Part shown: positions 21,170 to 27,206 of the stretch, piece by piece
Layout of the letters: every line of letters begins with the position of its first letter
Position numbering within the stretch: position 1 is the first letter of the stretch
Source of the DNA: Pseudolysinimonas_A sp965653335
GTDB lineage: Bacteria; Actinomycetota; Actinomycetes; Actinomycetales; Microbacteriaceae
Length of the DNA stretch: 27,206 nt
Reading direction: 5' to 3'
Assembly (NCBI GenBank): GCA_965653335.1
Contig: CBFGZU010000019.1
Span: forward strand, 1 to 27,206
Notes under the pieces: model-generated
What the model was told of the DNA's origin: nothing
What the model saw: the letters and a program-made list of their open reading frames with translations, nothing else
Databases searched by the model: none
Program-made: the position numbers and the translations under genes

Positions 21170-21706
21170 TCAGGTCGTCGGGGCGGGCTTCTGCAGCTCG
21201 TCGGCCGGGACGTTGTCGTAGTCCCACCGGTCGAGGTCGGAGGAGAAGAGCTGCTTCGCTTTGCGCGGATGACGGAGCCACTGCACGAGCCGCTGCTGGT
21301 ACTCGGCGAGGGAACCGTCGGAGGGGAGACTGAAGTTGACCGAGTTGACCCGCATGGCTTCGAGCTGGTGGGCCGCCCAGTCGGCCGCGAGATCGGCCCC
21401 GGGGACCGGCAGCAGTCGAACGGCGATGTGCGCCGCAGTCGCGACCTGTAGGGCGTGCTCGCGCGCGTCGGCGCCCTGGCTGTGCCAGCGCGCCGCGTTC
21501 TGCCCGGCGGTGACGAGCGACGCCACCGCGGCGACCCGGGTTTCGAAGTCGCGCTGATCGACGAGACGCCGCACTCCCGCCCGGCCGATGCCGGCGGCGA
21601 TGACGCCGGCGAGCAGGATCGCCACGAACGGGATGATCGCTCCCGACATAATGCGCCAGCCCTCGTCAGAGGCCACCCAGTCGATGATGTCGTTCCACCA
21701 CTGCAT
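21170..21706 (-). CDS. Hypothetical membrane-anchored protein
   Basis: A 178-residue protein with one hydrophobic segment at about residues 20-40 (MSGAIIPFVAILLAGVIAAG). A helical, Ala-rich cytosolic part follows (ETRVAAVASLVTAGQNAARW, EHALQVATAAHIAVRLL). The C-terminus is basic then acidic (WLRHPRKAKQLFSSDLDRWD) and Pro-ended. I recognise no domain. The ATG lies six bases after TAGTGT (21718-21713), predicting a leaderless mRNA. Confidence 0.75.
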   Translation of the reverse strand: MQWWNDIIDWVASDEGWRIMSGAIIPFVAILLAGVIAAGIGRAGVRRLVDQRDFETRVAAVASLVTAGQNAARWHSQGADAREHALQVATAAHIAVRLLPVPGADLAADWAAHQLEAMRVNSVNFSLPSDGSLAEYQQRLVQWLRHPRKAKQLFSSDLDRWDYDNVPADELQKPAPTT

Positions 21707-21712
21707 GGGGGG

Positions 21713-21718
21713 ACACTA
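21713..21718 (-). promoter_or_regulatory. -10 box TAGTGT, leaderless start at 21706
   Basis: TAGTGT on the minus strand precedes the ATG by six bases, all C on the coding strand. Confidence 0.55.
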
Positions 21719-21740
21719 ACCCGCGTTGCCTCGGATGTCG

Positions 21741-21791
21741 GCTGAAACGCAGGGCCAGCTGAAATGCACGGTCAGCCGAAACGCAGGGCGT
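21741..21791. repeat. 17-base tandem repeat, three copies
   Basis: Copies at 21741-21757, 21758-21774 and 21775-21791 follow GCTGAAACGCAGGGCCA with 2-4 differences each. The third copy encodes the final codons (ALRFG) of the gene at 21772-22008, whose TGA stop lies at the junction of copies two and three. Confidence 0.8.
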
Positions 21792-22008
21792 CGGTGGCAT
21801 CCGTCGCGGTGCGGAAATCGCCCAGGGTGAGGTAACCGCGGTCGCGCACGCTGAACCGCATCGCCCGGAACTCGCCCGACTCCGCGGGTTCGAGCAGGCC
21901 CAGCAGACCGCCCGAACGGCCGGTCACCCGCCATTTGCCGCTCGCCAACGGCGTGACGCGCACCCCGGGCGTCGTCACCTCGAGCGCCATGACTGCCGGG
22001 ATTCCCAT
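21772..22008 (-). CDS. Hypothetical protein, 78 residues
   Basis: A small protein without a recognised family. It starts MGIPAVMALEVTTPGVRVTP and contains KWRVTGRSGGLLGLLE and RFSVRDRGYLTLGDF, which look like a compact set of beta strands. The ATG at 22008 follows TAGCTT (22020-22015) by six bases, supporting it over an internal ATG (21990). Its last codons fall inside a 17-base tandem repeat, so the C-terminus may vary between strains. Confidence 0.6.
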   Translation of the reverse strand: MGIPAVMALEVTTPGVRVTPLASGKWRVTGRSGGLLGLLEPAESGEFRAMRFSVRDRGYLTLGDFRTATDATDALRFG

Positions 22009-22014
22009 GGCTCG

Positions 22015-22020
22015 AAGCTA
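22015..22020 (-). promoter_or_regulatory. -10 box TAGCTT, leaderless start at 22008
   Basis: TAGCTT on the minus strand is followed by six bases and the ATG. Confidence 0.5.
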
Positions 22021-22096
22021 CGACCGACCACCGACACCCGGCGTCCCGCGATGCGAACGAGGTGCCCCCGGGCAGCGGTGGCGGCCGACTTTCGGG

Positions 22097-23113
22097 TCAG
22101 CGGGTGAGGCCGTCGACGGCGTGCGGCTCGATCTCCGCCAGCTCGTCGGCCGTGAGCGGCGTCGCCGTGAGGGCGCCGAGGCTCGACTCGAGCTGGGCGA
22201 CGCTCGACGCGCCGATGAGCGCGCTCGTCACCTGCGGATGCCGCAACACCCAGGTGAGCGCGAGCTGGGCGAGGGTCTGCCCGCGGCCCTGGGCGATGTC
22301 GTTGAGTGCTCGGGCGTGCTCGAGGTAGCCGGCCGAGATGTTGGACGCGCTGATCCAGCGACCTTCGGCAGCACGCGAATCGGCCGGGATGCCGTCCAGG
22401 TAGCGGTCGGTCAGCATCCCTTGGGCGAGCGGCGAGAACACGATGCTGCCCGCACCGACCTCATCGAGCACGGGGAACAGCCCGTTCTCGATGTGCCGGT
22501 CGAACATGTTGTAGCGGGGCTGGTGGATGAGCAGCGGCACGCCCTCGGCGGCGAGAGCGGCGGCCGCCGCTCGGGTCTGCTCGGGCGAGTAGTTCGAGAT
22601 GCCCGCGTAGAGCGCCTTGCCGCTGCGCACGGCGTGGGCGAGCGCCCCCATCGTCTCCTCGATCGGCGTCTCGGGGTCGGGGCGGTGCGAATAGAAGATG
22701 TCGAAGTAGTCGAGTCCCGTTCGGCGCAGCGACGCGTCGAGCGAGCCGAGCAGGTACTTGCGCGACCCCCACTCGCCGTAGGGGCCGGCGAACTGGTCGT
22801 AGCCGGCCTTCGACGAGACGAGCAGTTCGTCGCGGTGGGGGCGGAAGTCGTCGGCGAAGATGCGCCCGAAGTTGGTCTCGGCGCTGCCGGCGGGCGGGCC
22901 GTAGTTGTTCGCGATGTCGAAATGGGTGACCCCGAGGTCGAACGCGCGGCGCAGAATCGCCCGCTGGGTGGTGAGCGGTTTGTCGTCGCCGAAGTTGTTC
23001 CACAGGCCGAGCGAGATCTCGGGCAGCTTCAGGCCGCTGTTGCCACACCTCGCGTAGGGCATGTGCTCGTAGCGGTCGGGGGCGGCGGAGTAGGGCTGGA
23101 TGGTGGCGGGCAT
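22097..23113 (-). CDS. Aldo/keto reductase (YghZ/YhdN-like)
   Basis: A 338-residue NADPH-dependent aldo/keto reductase with a TIM-barrel. The catalytic tetrad is visible: Asp and Tyr in THFDIANNYGPPAGSAE, Lys in LLVSSKAGY, and His in FYSHRPDPETP. The C-terminal cofactor part has TLAQLALTWVLRHPQVTSAL followed by IGASSVAQLESSLGAL. The N-terminal MPYARCGNSGLKLPEISLGLW is close to the L-glyceraldehyde-3-phosphate reductase (YghZ) subgroup, so methylglyoxal or similar aldehydes are possible substrates. The ATG is six bases after TAGGCT (23125-23120), hence leaderless. Confidence 0.94.
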   Translation of the reverse strand: MPATIQPYSAAPDRYEHMPYARCGNSGLKLPEISLGLWNNFGDDKPLTTQRAILRRAFDLGVTHFDIANNYGPPAGSAETNFGRIFADDFRPHRDELLVSSKAGYDQFAGPYGEWGSRKYLLGSLDASLRRTGLDYFDIFYSHRPDPETPIEETMGALAHAVRSGKALYAGISNYSPEQTRAAAAALAAEGVPLLIHQPRYNMFDRHIENGLFPVLDEVGAGSIVFSPLAQGMLTDRYLDGIPADSRAAEGRWISASNISAGYLEHARALNDIAQGRGQTLAQLALTWVLRHPQVTSALIGASSVAQLESSLGALTATPLTADELAEIEPHAVDGLTR

Positions 23114-23119
23114 CTGTTC

Positions 23120-23125
23120 AGCCTA
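23120..23125 (-). promoter_or_regulatory. -10 box TAGGCT of the aldo/keto reductase gene
   Basis: TAGGCT on the minus strand precedes the ATG at 23113 by six bases. Confidence 0.6.
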
Positions 23126-23182
23126 GGAACTTTCCCGGCATCCGGCCGGTTACATCACGTGCGGCTTCTCTGCCGCAGAAAG

Positions 23183-23188
23183 TAGGGT
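23183..23188 (+). promoter_or_regulatory. -10 box TAGGGT of msrA
   Basis: TAGGGT is followed by seven bases and ATG 23196. With the divergent reductase promoter 58 bases away, both messages are predicted leaderless. Confidence 0.6.
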
Positions 23189-23195
23189 CCCTCCC

Positions 23196-23738
23196 ATGCG
23201 TACTTTCGTTGTCGCCGGCGGATGCTTCTGGTGCCTCGACGCCGTCTACCGCACCCTCACGGGCGTGCAGGATGTCGTCTCGGGTTACACCGGCGGTTCG
23301 ACCGCCCACCCGTCGTACGAGGCCGTCTGCACCGGCACGACCGGCCACGCCGAAGCGGTCAAGGTCGTCTTCGACGAGACGGTGATCCCGGCATCCGTGA
23401 TTCTGGATGTCTTCTTCACCCTGCATGACCCCCGCCAGCTGAACCGGCAGGGCAACGACGTCGGCACGCAGTATCGGTCGGCGATGTTCTACGCCGACGA
23501 GGCCGAGAAGGCGGAGTTCGAGGCCGCGCGAGACCGCGCCGCCGAATACTGGGATGCTCCGGTCGGTGCCGGCGGGATCGTTACGACGATCGAGCCGCTC
23601 GGCACGTGGTACGACGCCGAGGAGTACCACCAGGACTTCTTCGCGAAGAACCCCAACCAGGGCTACTGCCTCGCGGTGGCGCTGCCGAAGGTCAACAAGA
23701 TCCGCAAGTCCTACGCGGAGTACGTGCTGGCCTCCTGA
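23196..23738 (+). CDS. msrA: Peptide-methionine (S)-S-oxide reductase MsrA
   Basis: A 180-residue enzyme that repairs oxidised methionine, free or in proteins, with the S stereochemistry. The catalytic motif GGCFWCLD is present, with Cys10 as nucleophile. Further landmarks are SGYTGGSTAHPSYEAVCTG, TGHAEAVKVVFDE, and EYHQDFFAKNPNQGYC, the last Cys being a likely resolving residue. The length is typical for a single-domain MsrA, with no MsrB fusion. The start is fixed by the motif position and the -10 box seven bases upstream. Its stop lies inside a short tandem duplication of GCCTCCTGAG. Confidence 0.97.
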   Translation: MRTFVVAGGCFWCLDAVYRTLTGVQDVVSGYTGGSTAHPSYEAVCTGTTGHAEAVKVVFDETVIPASVILDVFFTLHDPRQLNRQGNDVGTQYRSAMFYADEAEKAEFEAARDRAAEYWDAPVGAGGIVTTIEPLGTWYDAEEYHQDFFAKNPNQGYCLAVALPKVNKIRKSYAEYVLAS

Positions 23739-23779
23739 GTGCCTCCTGAGCATTCCTCCCGGTGAGCGGTGCCCGGAGC

Positions 23780-23785
23780 TACGGT
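23780..23785 (+). promoter_or_regulatory. -10 box TACGGT, leaderless start at 23792
   Basis: TACGGT is followed by six bases and ATG 23792, favouring this start over an in-frame GTG at 23762. Confidence 0.55.
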
Positions 23786-23791
23786 CGGCAT

Positions 23792-24004
23792 ATGTCAGAG
23801 AACACAACGATGACGGGTCAACGCTGGGTGGCTTTCGGTCCGGCCGGAGCCCTCGGCTCCATTCACCGCACCGACGGCGGATTCCTGCTGAGGATGCTCG
23901 ACGGTTCGGGGGAGCGCGAGTATCCGACGCTCGACGTTGCTAAGAGTGCCCTGCGTGCGACGCTGCCTGCCGGTTCCGACTGGCCGGAGTACCGCGAGCA
24001 CTGA
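23792..24004 (+). CDS. Hypothetical protein, 70 residues
   Basis: A small soluble protein (MSENTTMTGQRWVAFGPAGA, then IHRTDGGFLLRMLDG and a C-terminal DWPEYREH). The strand-turn-strand pattern with a final helix resembles small actinobacterial proteins labelled only as hypothetical. It has a leaderless start. A GC-rich stem-loop follows it at 24020-24043. It is the last gene before the repeat-bounded AlbA segment. Confidence 0.65.
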   Translation: MSENTTMTGQRWVAFGPAGALGSIHRTDGGFLLRMLDGSGEREYPTLDVAKSALRATLPAGSDWPEYREH

Positions 24005-24019
24005 GCGTCAGCTCGCGCG

Positions 24020-24043
24020 GCCCGTCCCGACACCCCGACGGGC
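24020..24043 (+). terminator. Stem-loop terminator
   Basis: GCCCGTC (24020-24026) pairs perfectly with GACGGGC (24037-24043) across a ten-base loop, 16 bases after a stop codon. No T-run follows. Confidence 0.5.
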
Positions 24044-24054
24044 GACGAAGCGCC

Positions 24055-24109
24055 GTCCTCCCCACCCGCCGACGCCCGGCCGTGTTCCGCAGATCGCGAG
24101 CCGGGCGTC
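24055..24109 (+). repeat. 55-base direct repeat, left copy
   Basis: It matches 26501-26555 at 52 of 55 positions, in the same orientation. Inside, GACGCCCGGC and GCCGGGCGTC form a perfect ten-base inverted repeat around CGTGTTCCGCAGATCGCGA. The two copies bound the AlbA segment. Confidence 0.85.
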
Positions 24110-24245
24110 GTCGCGTCTGCGGCCAGGTTCGATGCCGAACGCAACGTCCGGCTTCACGACCCCGACCCCAGGCGGTTTCACCCGTAGGTCCCCTGCGAGG
24201 AGGTAGGCTTGGGGAGGATCTGGGAAACCAACATGAGGTTCCCGA

Positions 24246-24401
24246 ATGCACTCATCAGAGGGTCCGCCGACGAATGAACACGATGTCGAAGTCGAGAGAG
24301 TTCGCCAGGTTGGCAAGATAGTTACGCGGTCTGTGACGGTCGTCGGTTCGATGATGACTGCTTACGTCGGATGGCTCGTCTACGTGGCTTTATCGCGTTG
24401 A
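24246..24401 (+). CDS. Small tail-anchored membrane protein, 51 residues
   Basis: An ORF below the usual length cut-off. It starts MHSSEGPPTNEHDVEVERVR, a soluble charged part, and ends with a hydrophobic helix VTVVGSMMTAYVGWLVYVAL followed by SR and the stop. This is a natural single-pass, tail-anchored layout. GAGG lies seven bases before the ATG, and a -10-like TAGGCT (24204-24209) stands further up. It lies in the repeat-bounded segment and converges on the AlbA-domain gene. No homologue is recognised; overlapping short frames (MRFPNALIRGSADE) look less protein-like. Confidence 0.55.
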   Translation: MHSSEGPPTNEHDVEVERVRQVGKIVTRSVTVVGSMMTAYVGWLVYVALSR

Positions 24402-24440
24402 GACCGCCAGCAGAAGGTTCTATCCGGTCACGTGATGGGG

Positions 24441-24470
24441 CAAGCCGAGGACGGCGGTCAACTCGGCTTG
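24441..24470. terminator. Bidirectional stem-loop between convergent genes
   Basis: CAAGCCGAG (24441-24449) pairs perfectly with CTCGGCTTG (24462-24470) across a 12-base loop. It lies between the ends of the 51-residue gene and the AlbA-domain gene, so it could serve both. Confidence 0.55.
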
Positions 24471-24510
24471 AGCCGGGTCGAGAGCCGTTGCGAACGGATC
24501 GGGTCGCCCG

Positions 24511-26286
24511 TCACTCGATCGGGCCGAAGTCCAATTCCTCGAGGCCCAAGAGCGGCACATCGGTACGAGCGACTGTGGCGGGGCTCTCGTTTTTCCTTGA
24601 CGGGAACTTGGGGCCGGCGCCGTACTTGACTCCCGGCCCACGCGCCTGCTGTGAGATCCTCACCAACACTTCCCTGCCAACAAGATCCCGGAGCAGGTCG
24701 CGGGCTGCGTAGACGTCGACGTCGAACATTCTCTGGATGGCGGCGTTGTTTATGGACCCGTACTCACGGATGTGTGCGTACACCTTGCGGTCGCTGTCTG
24801 CCTTAGGGCGCGACTGATACGACAGTGCGGGGCCGAGCGCAGCGATCGCCGCCGCCCTGAGCCGGTAGTCAGGGTGACGCCGTCCGAGCGAGCGAGGCGT
24901 TGGCTCTATCAATTCCGCAACGCCCTGCGCGAGTCGACTTAGGACAGCCTGCGCCGCCTCGATGTCCCGCTGCACGATCGACGACAACTGTTCGGCGTTA
25001 ACGGTTCGCCTGCTGGCCAGCGTTGCCACGACAAGCAGCGCATCGGTGTCCTCTTGCTCCGCCTCGGGCAAAGTGGAGATGAACTTGGCGATCCGGGCAT
25101 TAGGGGGCCCACCCATGAAGCGCACGGACGTCTCAGGCTCTCCGCCTTCGATGACCTCAACGGTCGGCGCGGCCCGTCCGCTGCGAATCATCTCGCGGTA
25201 CATCCGGTCCACTCCCTGTCCCCACTTTTCCGCTAGCCCGCAGGCGCGCATCGCCTCGGCCAGCGCGGGGAATCTCGCCTTGGGTGGATGGGTCAGAATG
25301 TTCGACGGCGAGATACCTGAAACGAGCGGACCAGGGGAACGCACTGTCAACAGCTCTGGAGAATGCTCTATGTAGACCGGGCGTCGCTCGCGATGATCGC
25401 CATGCATGAGTGCGTTGGCAATCGCTTCGCGGATCGCGGCCTGCGGATAGTCCTGGATCTGGATCTGCTGTCCCGACGGGAGGTTCACCGGCGTCGAATC
25501 AATGCGTGCTTCGATCATGGCCCTTGCTTCGACGAAAGCTTGGAGTAGGGGCGTCGTCCACCTGCGTCCCGCCCGGACCTCCCCGCCTGCCGATTCACGG
25601 TATTGATACACAAGGAGTTCCTCGCCGCCCCGCGGGGCACAAAGCATGATCTCTCCCGCCCGGTTGAGGTTCCCGTTTTCAAGGGCCAGCGATAGCGACG
25701 ACAGGAGGTCGTTTGTGGAGATGGCGCTGACGTCACGTTGGGTTGAAGCAGGCGCTCGGACCAGCGACCGAAGTAGTAGCTCCGCTCCAGGATCCACCTC
25801 GGAGATGGGTCGACCGCTATCTACGGCACTCCAGTCGGATCCGCGCCGCTCCTCATGAAGGCGGCTTACCTCGGAGGGCGTCATCTGGAGACACGACACT
25901 TCGAAGCGGCGGGTGGGGACTTTGCCCCGCGATTGGTGCACGTCCAGTCCCTCTTGGACCACGACTTCGAGGAGCCGCGTGTCTGCAAAGCGGAGTTCTC
26001 GTACCACCACATCGAGGGCAGGCACTGTCACCTCGTAGATTCGCTGGCGTAGCCGCCACGGCTCCAGGTCAGTCCCGACGAAGGCGGGCGGCCCTGGCGT
26101 CTTGTCCGCGACCCCAAGCACAATTGTTCCGCCATGAGCATTGGCGAAACAGACGGCAGCGTCGGCGATGTCGAGAGCCGTGTCGTTGCGCGAATCGGTC
26201 GGGCGCTTGAAGTCGAGTCGCTCTGATTCCAGAGAGTGGGCGGTGGCTCCATCGAGTATCTTCTGGAGCGCCTCTTTGGTTCGCAT
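24511..26286 (-). CDS. Schlafen AlbA_2 / HATPase_c_4 domain protein
   Basis: A 591-residue protein of the COG2865 type. The N-terminal Schlafen AlbA_2 domain starts with ESERLDFKRP (20-29) and continues with AAVCFANAHGGTIVLGVAD. A helical middle part follows, then a GHKL-type ATP-binding region with AAIREAIANALMHGD (N-box) and VRSPGPLVSGISPSN, and GLAEKWGQGVDRMYREMI. The C-terminal 100 residues look like a winged helix (DRKVYAHIREYGSINNAAIQ), then a basic tail. Such proteins are usually called ATP-dependent transcriptional regulators; Schlafen-type relatives also include nucleases and defence proteins. I prefer the ATG at 26286, with AAAGGA five bases upstream, over 26310. Codon use is visibly less GC-biased than in neighbours. 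A strong dyad overlaps its promoter. Confidence 0.85.
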   Translation of the reverse strand: MRTKEALQKILDGATAHSLESERLDFKRPTDSRNDTALDIADAAVCFANAHGGTIVLGVADKTPGPPAFVGTDLEPWRLRQRIYEVTVPALDVVVRELRFADTRLLEVVVQEGLDVHQSRGKVPTRRFEVSCLQMTPSEVSRLHEERRGSDWSAVDSGRPISEVDPGAELLLRSLVRAPASTQRDVSAISTNDLLSSLSLALENGNLNRAGEIMLCAPRGGEELLVYQYRESAGGEVRAGRRWTTPLLQAFVEARAMIEARIDSTPVNLPSGQQIQIQDYPQAAIREAIANALMHGDHRERRPVYIEHSPELLTVRSPGPLVSGISPSNILTHPPKARFPALAEAMRACGLAEKWGQGVDRMYREMIRSGRAAPTVEVIEGGEPETSVRFMGGPPNARIAKFISTLPEAEQEDTDALLVVATLASRRTVNAEQLSSIVQRDIEAAQAVLSRLAQGVAELIEPTPRSLGRRHPDYRLRAAAIAALGPALSYQSRPKADSDRKVYAHIREYGSINNAAIQRMFDVDVYAARDLLRDLVGREVLVRISQQARGPGVKYGAGPKFPSRKNESPATVARTDVPLLGLEELDFGPIE

Positions 26287-26294
26287 TGTGATCC

Positions 26295-26331
26295 TTTGGG
26301 GAAAGTGCAAACTTGCAGAATCCCCAAACTA
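26295..26331 (-). promoter_or_regulatory. Promoter with nested dyad operator of the AlbA-domain gene
   Basis: TTTGGGGA (26295-26302) and TCCCCAAA (26321-26328) form an eight-base inverted repeat. TGCAA and TTGCA (26306-26317) form a second one. Both share the same centre, 26311.5. A -10-like TAGTTT (26331-26326, minus strand) overlaps the outer arm. This looks like an operator for a dimeric regulator, plausibly the AlbA-domain protein itself. Confidence 0.55.
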
Positions 26332-26500
26332 CCGCATCGACGACATGCCGAACAAGCGGTTCAGTCCCGAAGCGTGCCAAGTCCCCGGTCTGGGTCCTGG
26401 CCCCGCAACGCGCAACCTGGGCCCTGCGCGGCGGCTCTCTCGCTGATGCGTTGCCGCAGGTCTCTCCGGTGAGCGGCACAGACAGTACAACGACGACGCT
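26332..26500. other. Gap between the AlbA operator and the right repeat
   Basis: Within the 379-base gap between the AlbA gene and the SSB gene, these 169 bases hold no ORF I believe. Several frames are open on both strands but lack protein character and good starts. No RNA gene is recognised. Confidence 0.5.
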
Positions 26501-26555
26501 GTCCTCCCCAACCGCCGACGCCCGGACGCGTTCCGCAGATCGCGAGCCGGGCGTC
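26501..26555 (+). repeat. 55-base direct repeat, right copy
   Basis: It is a same-orientation copy of 24055-24109 with three substitutions (repeat positions 11, 26 and 29). One substitution shortens the internal stem to nine bases (GACGCCCGG/CCGGGCGTC). Confidence 0.85.
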
Positions 26556-26665
26556 AAGCGTCCGCGCGTGGCGGCGAGAGTGGGTCGATCGGATGCCGGT
26601 CGCCCCTTCCACGGCACGAGCGGGCGCCGGCATCCGAGCCCACCCTCACGACTAGGAGAACTCGG

Positions 26666-27160
26666 ATGTCAGACACCATCACCCTCACCGGAATCGTCGC
26701 CACCCCGCCGAAGCACATCGTCACGAGCGAGCAACTGCAGATCACGTCGTTTCGTCTCGCGTCGACGCAGCGCAAGTTCGACCGCACGGAACAGAAGTGG
26801 GTGGATGCCGACACCAACTGGTACACGGTCACCGCGTTCCGGTCGCTCGCCGCGAACGCGATCGGTTCGATCCTCAAAGGCCAGCGCGTGATCGTGACCG
26901 GGAGACTGCGCATCCGCGACTGGGCGACCGACGAGAAGACCGGCACGACGATCGAGGTGGATGCCGACTCGCTCGGCCATGACCTCACGTTCGGCACGTC
27001 GGTGTTCACGCGGACGCCGGCGGCGGCTGCTCCCGACACCGCCGAGACGGCGGCGGCAGCGGAGCCGATTCCCGACGTTCCGGATGCACCGGAGCCTGCG
27101 CTCAACGATCTCGCCGAGCAGCGGGCCAAGCACCCGAGCGAACTGCCGGTTCCGTTCTGA
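26666..27160 (+). CDS. Single-stranded DNA-binding protein (paralogue)
   Basis: A 164-residue OB-fold SSB family protein. The N-terminal domain (about 1-110) shows ITLTGIVATPPKHI, SFRLASTQRKFD, TNWYTVTAFRSLAANAIGSI and GQRVIVTGRLRIRDW, all typical SSB strands. The linker (115-150) is Ala/Pro/Glu rich. The tail ends in ELPVPF, so the final Pro-Phe is kept but the run of Asp before it (as in DDDIPF) is largely missing. This suggests a specialised second SSB and not the replicative one. AGGAGA six bases before the ATG is a good ribosome site. Its start is 110 bases after the right 55-base repeat. Confidence 0.9.
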   Translation: MSDTITLTGIVATPPKHIVTSEQLQITSFRLASTQRKFDRTEQKWVDADTNWYTVTAFRSLAANAIGSILKGQRVIVTGRLRIRDWATDEKTGTTIEVDADSLGHDLTFGTSVFTRTPAAAAPDTAETAAAAEPIPDVPDAPEPALNDLAEQRAKHPSELPVPF

Positions 27161-27173
27161 GCGATCCCGGGCG

Positions 27174-27206
27174 TCAGTCGAGGCCGAGAGTCTTGAGAAT
27201 GCTCGG
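27174..27206 (-). CDS. C-terminal end of an unidentified gene (partial)
   Basis: The minus strand is open to the window edge and ends PSILKTLGLD followed by a TGA stop at 27176-27174. Only ten residues are visible, so no family can be named, and the frame itself is inferred from the stop. Confidence 0.35.
   Translation of the reverse strand, partial: PSILKTLGLD

Noticed and set aside
24008..24316. Minus-strand frame containing RLAICGTRPGVGGWGG, shared with a frame at 26361-26633
   Set aside because: The shared peptide is only the 55-base direct repeat read in one frame. The rest of the two frames is unrelated and not protein-like.
1..27206. CRISPR array, rRNA, insertion sequence or prophage genes
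   Set aside because: No regularly spaced repeats, rRNA signatures, transposase, integrase or phage structural genes were seen.

Overview
The window comes from a high-GC actinobacterium. Codon choice (abundant GGATGC/GCATCC), gene content and promoter style fit the family Microbacteriaceae; this is inferred from the sequence only. Genes are tightly packed, many overlapping by 1-4 bases. Many have a TANNNT hexamer exactly 6-7 bases before the start codon, the layout of leaderless actinobacterial mRNAs.

Layout. 1-100: a REP-like palindrome. 104-3145: a HhH-GPD DNA repair protein, then two tandem CNNM/CorC (DUF21-CBS) membrane proteins. 3254-3661: a Met/Cys-rich copper-storage-like four-helix protein with a dyad in its promoter. 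3658-6620: a small hypothetical gene, an Old Yellow Enzyme, NAD(P)HX dehydratase divergent from it across a mirror-symmetric promoter, a 58-residue membrane protein and an FBP zinc-finger protein. 6711-10856: PspC-like protein, Gly/Asp-tailed hypothetical, acyltransferase with a small upstream ORF, LytM/M23 endopeptidase and a family 2 glycosyltransferase. 10964-14520: a TPP riboswitch controlling thiBPQ (thiamine ABC importer), with a 20-bp inverted repeat between thiB and thiP. 14589-15821: a P-loop kinase-like protein and a lipoprotein. 15886-18599 (minus strand): SGNH hydrolase, orn, tRNA-His, clpS, DUF2017 and a HExxH metallopeptidase as one closely spaced series. 18708-20515: a DrrAB-like ABC exporter. 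20625-21049: a broken HNH nuclease gene running into tRNA-Arg. 21170-24004: two hypotheticals, aldo/keto reductase, msrA and a small ORF. 24055-26555: a segment of different composition bounded by two 55-bp direct repeats (52/55 identical), carrying a Schlafen AlbA_2/HATPase protein with a dyad operator and a 51-residue membrane protein. 26666-27160: an SSB paralogue, then the tail of a further minus-strand gene.

How the genes work together. The clearest functional unit is the thiamine uptake operon: riboswitch, lipoprotein receptor, fused permease and ATPase. The orn-tRNA-His-clpS-DUF2017-metallopeptidase series combines RNA turnover, translation and N-end-rule proteolysis. Most other genes are single housekeeping or envelope functions with their own leaderless promoters. 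The part that looks least like the core genome is the repeat-bounded AlbA segment near the right end.
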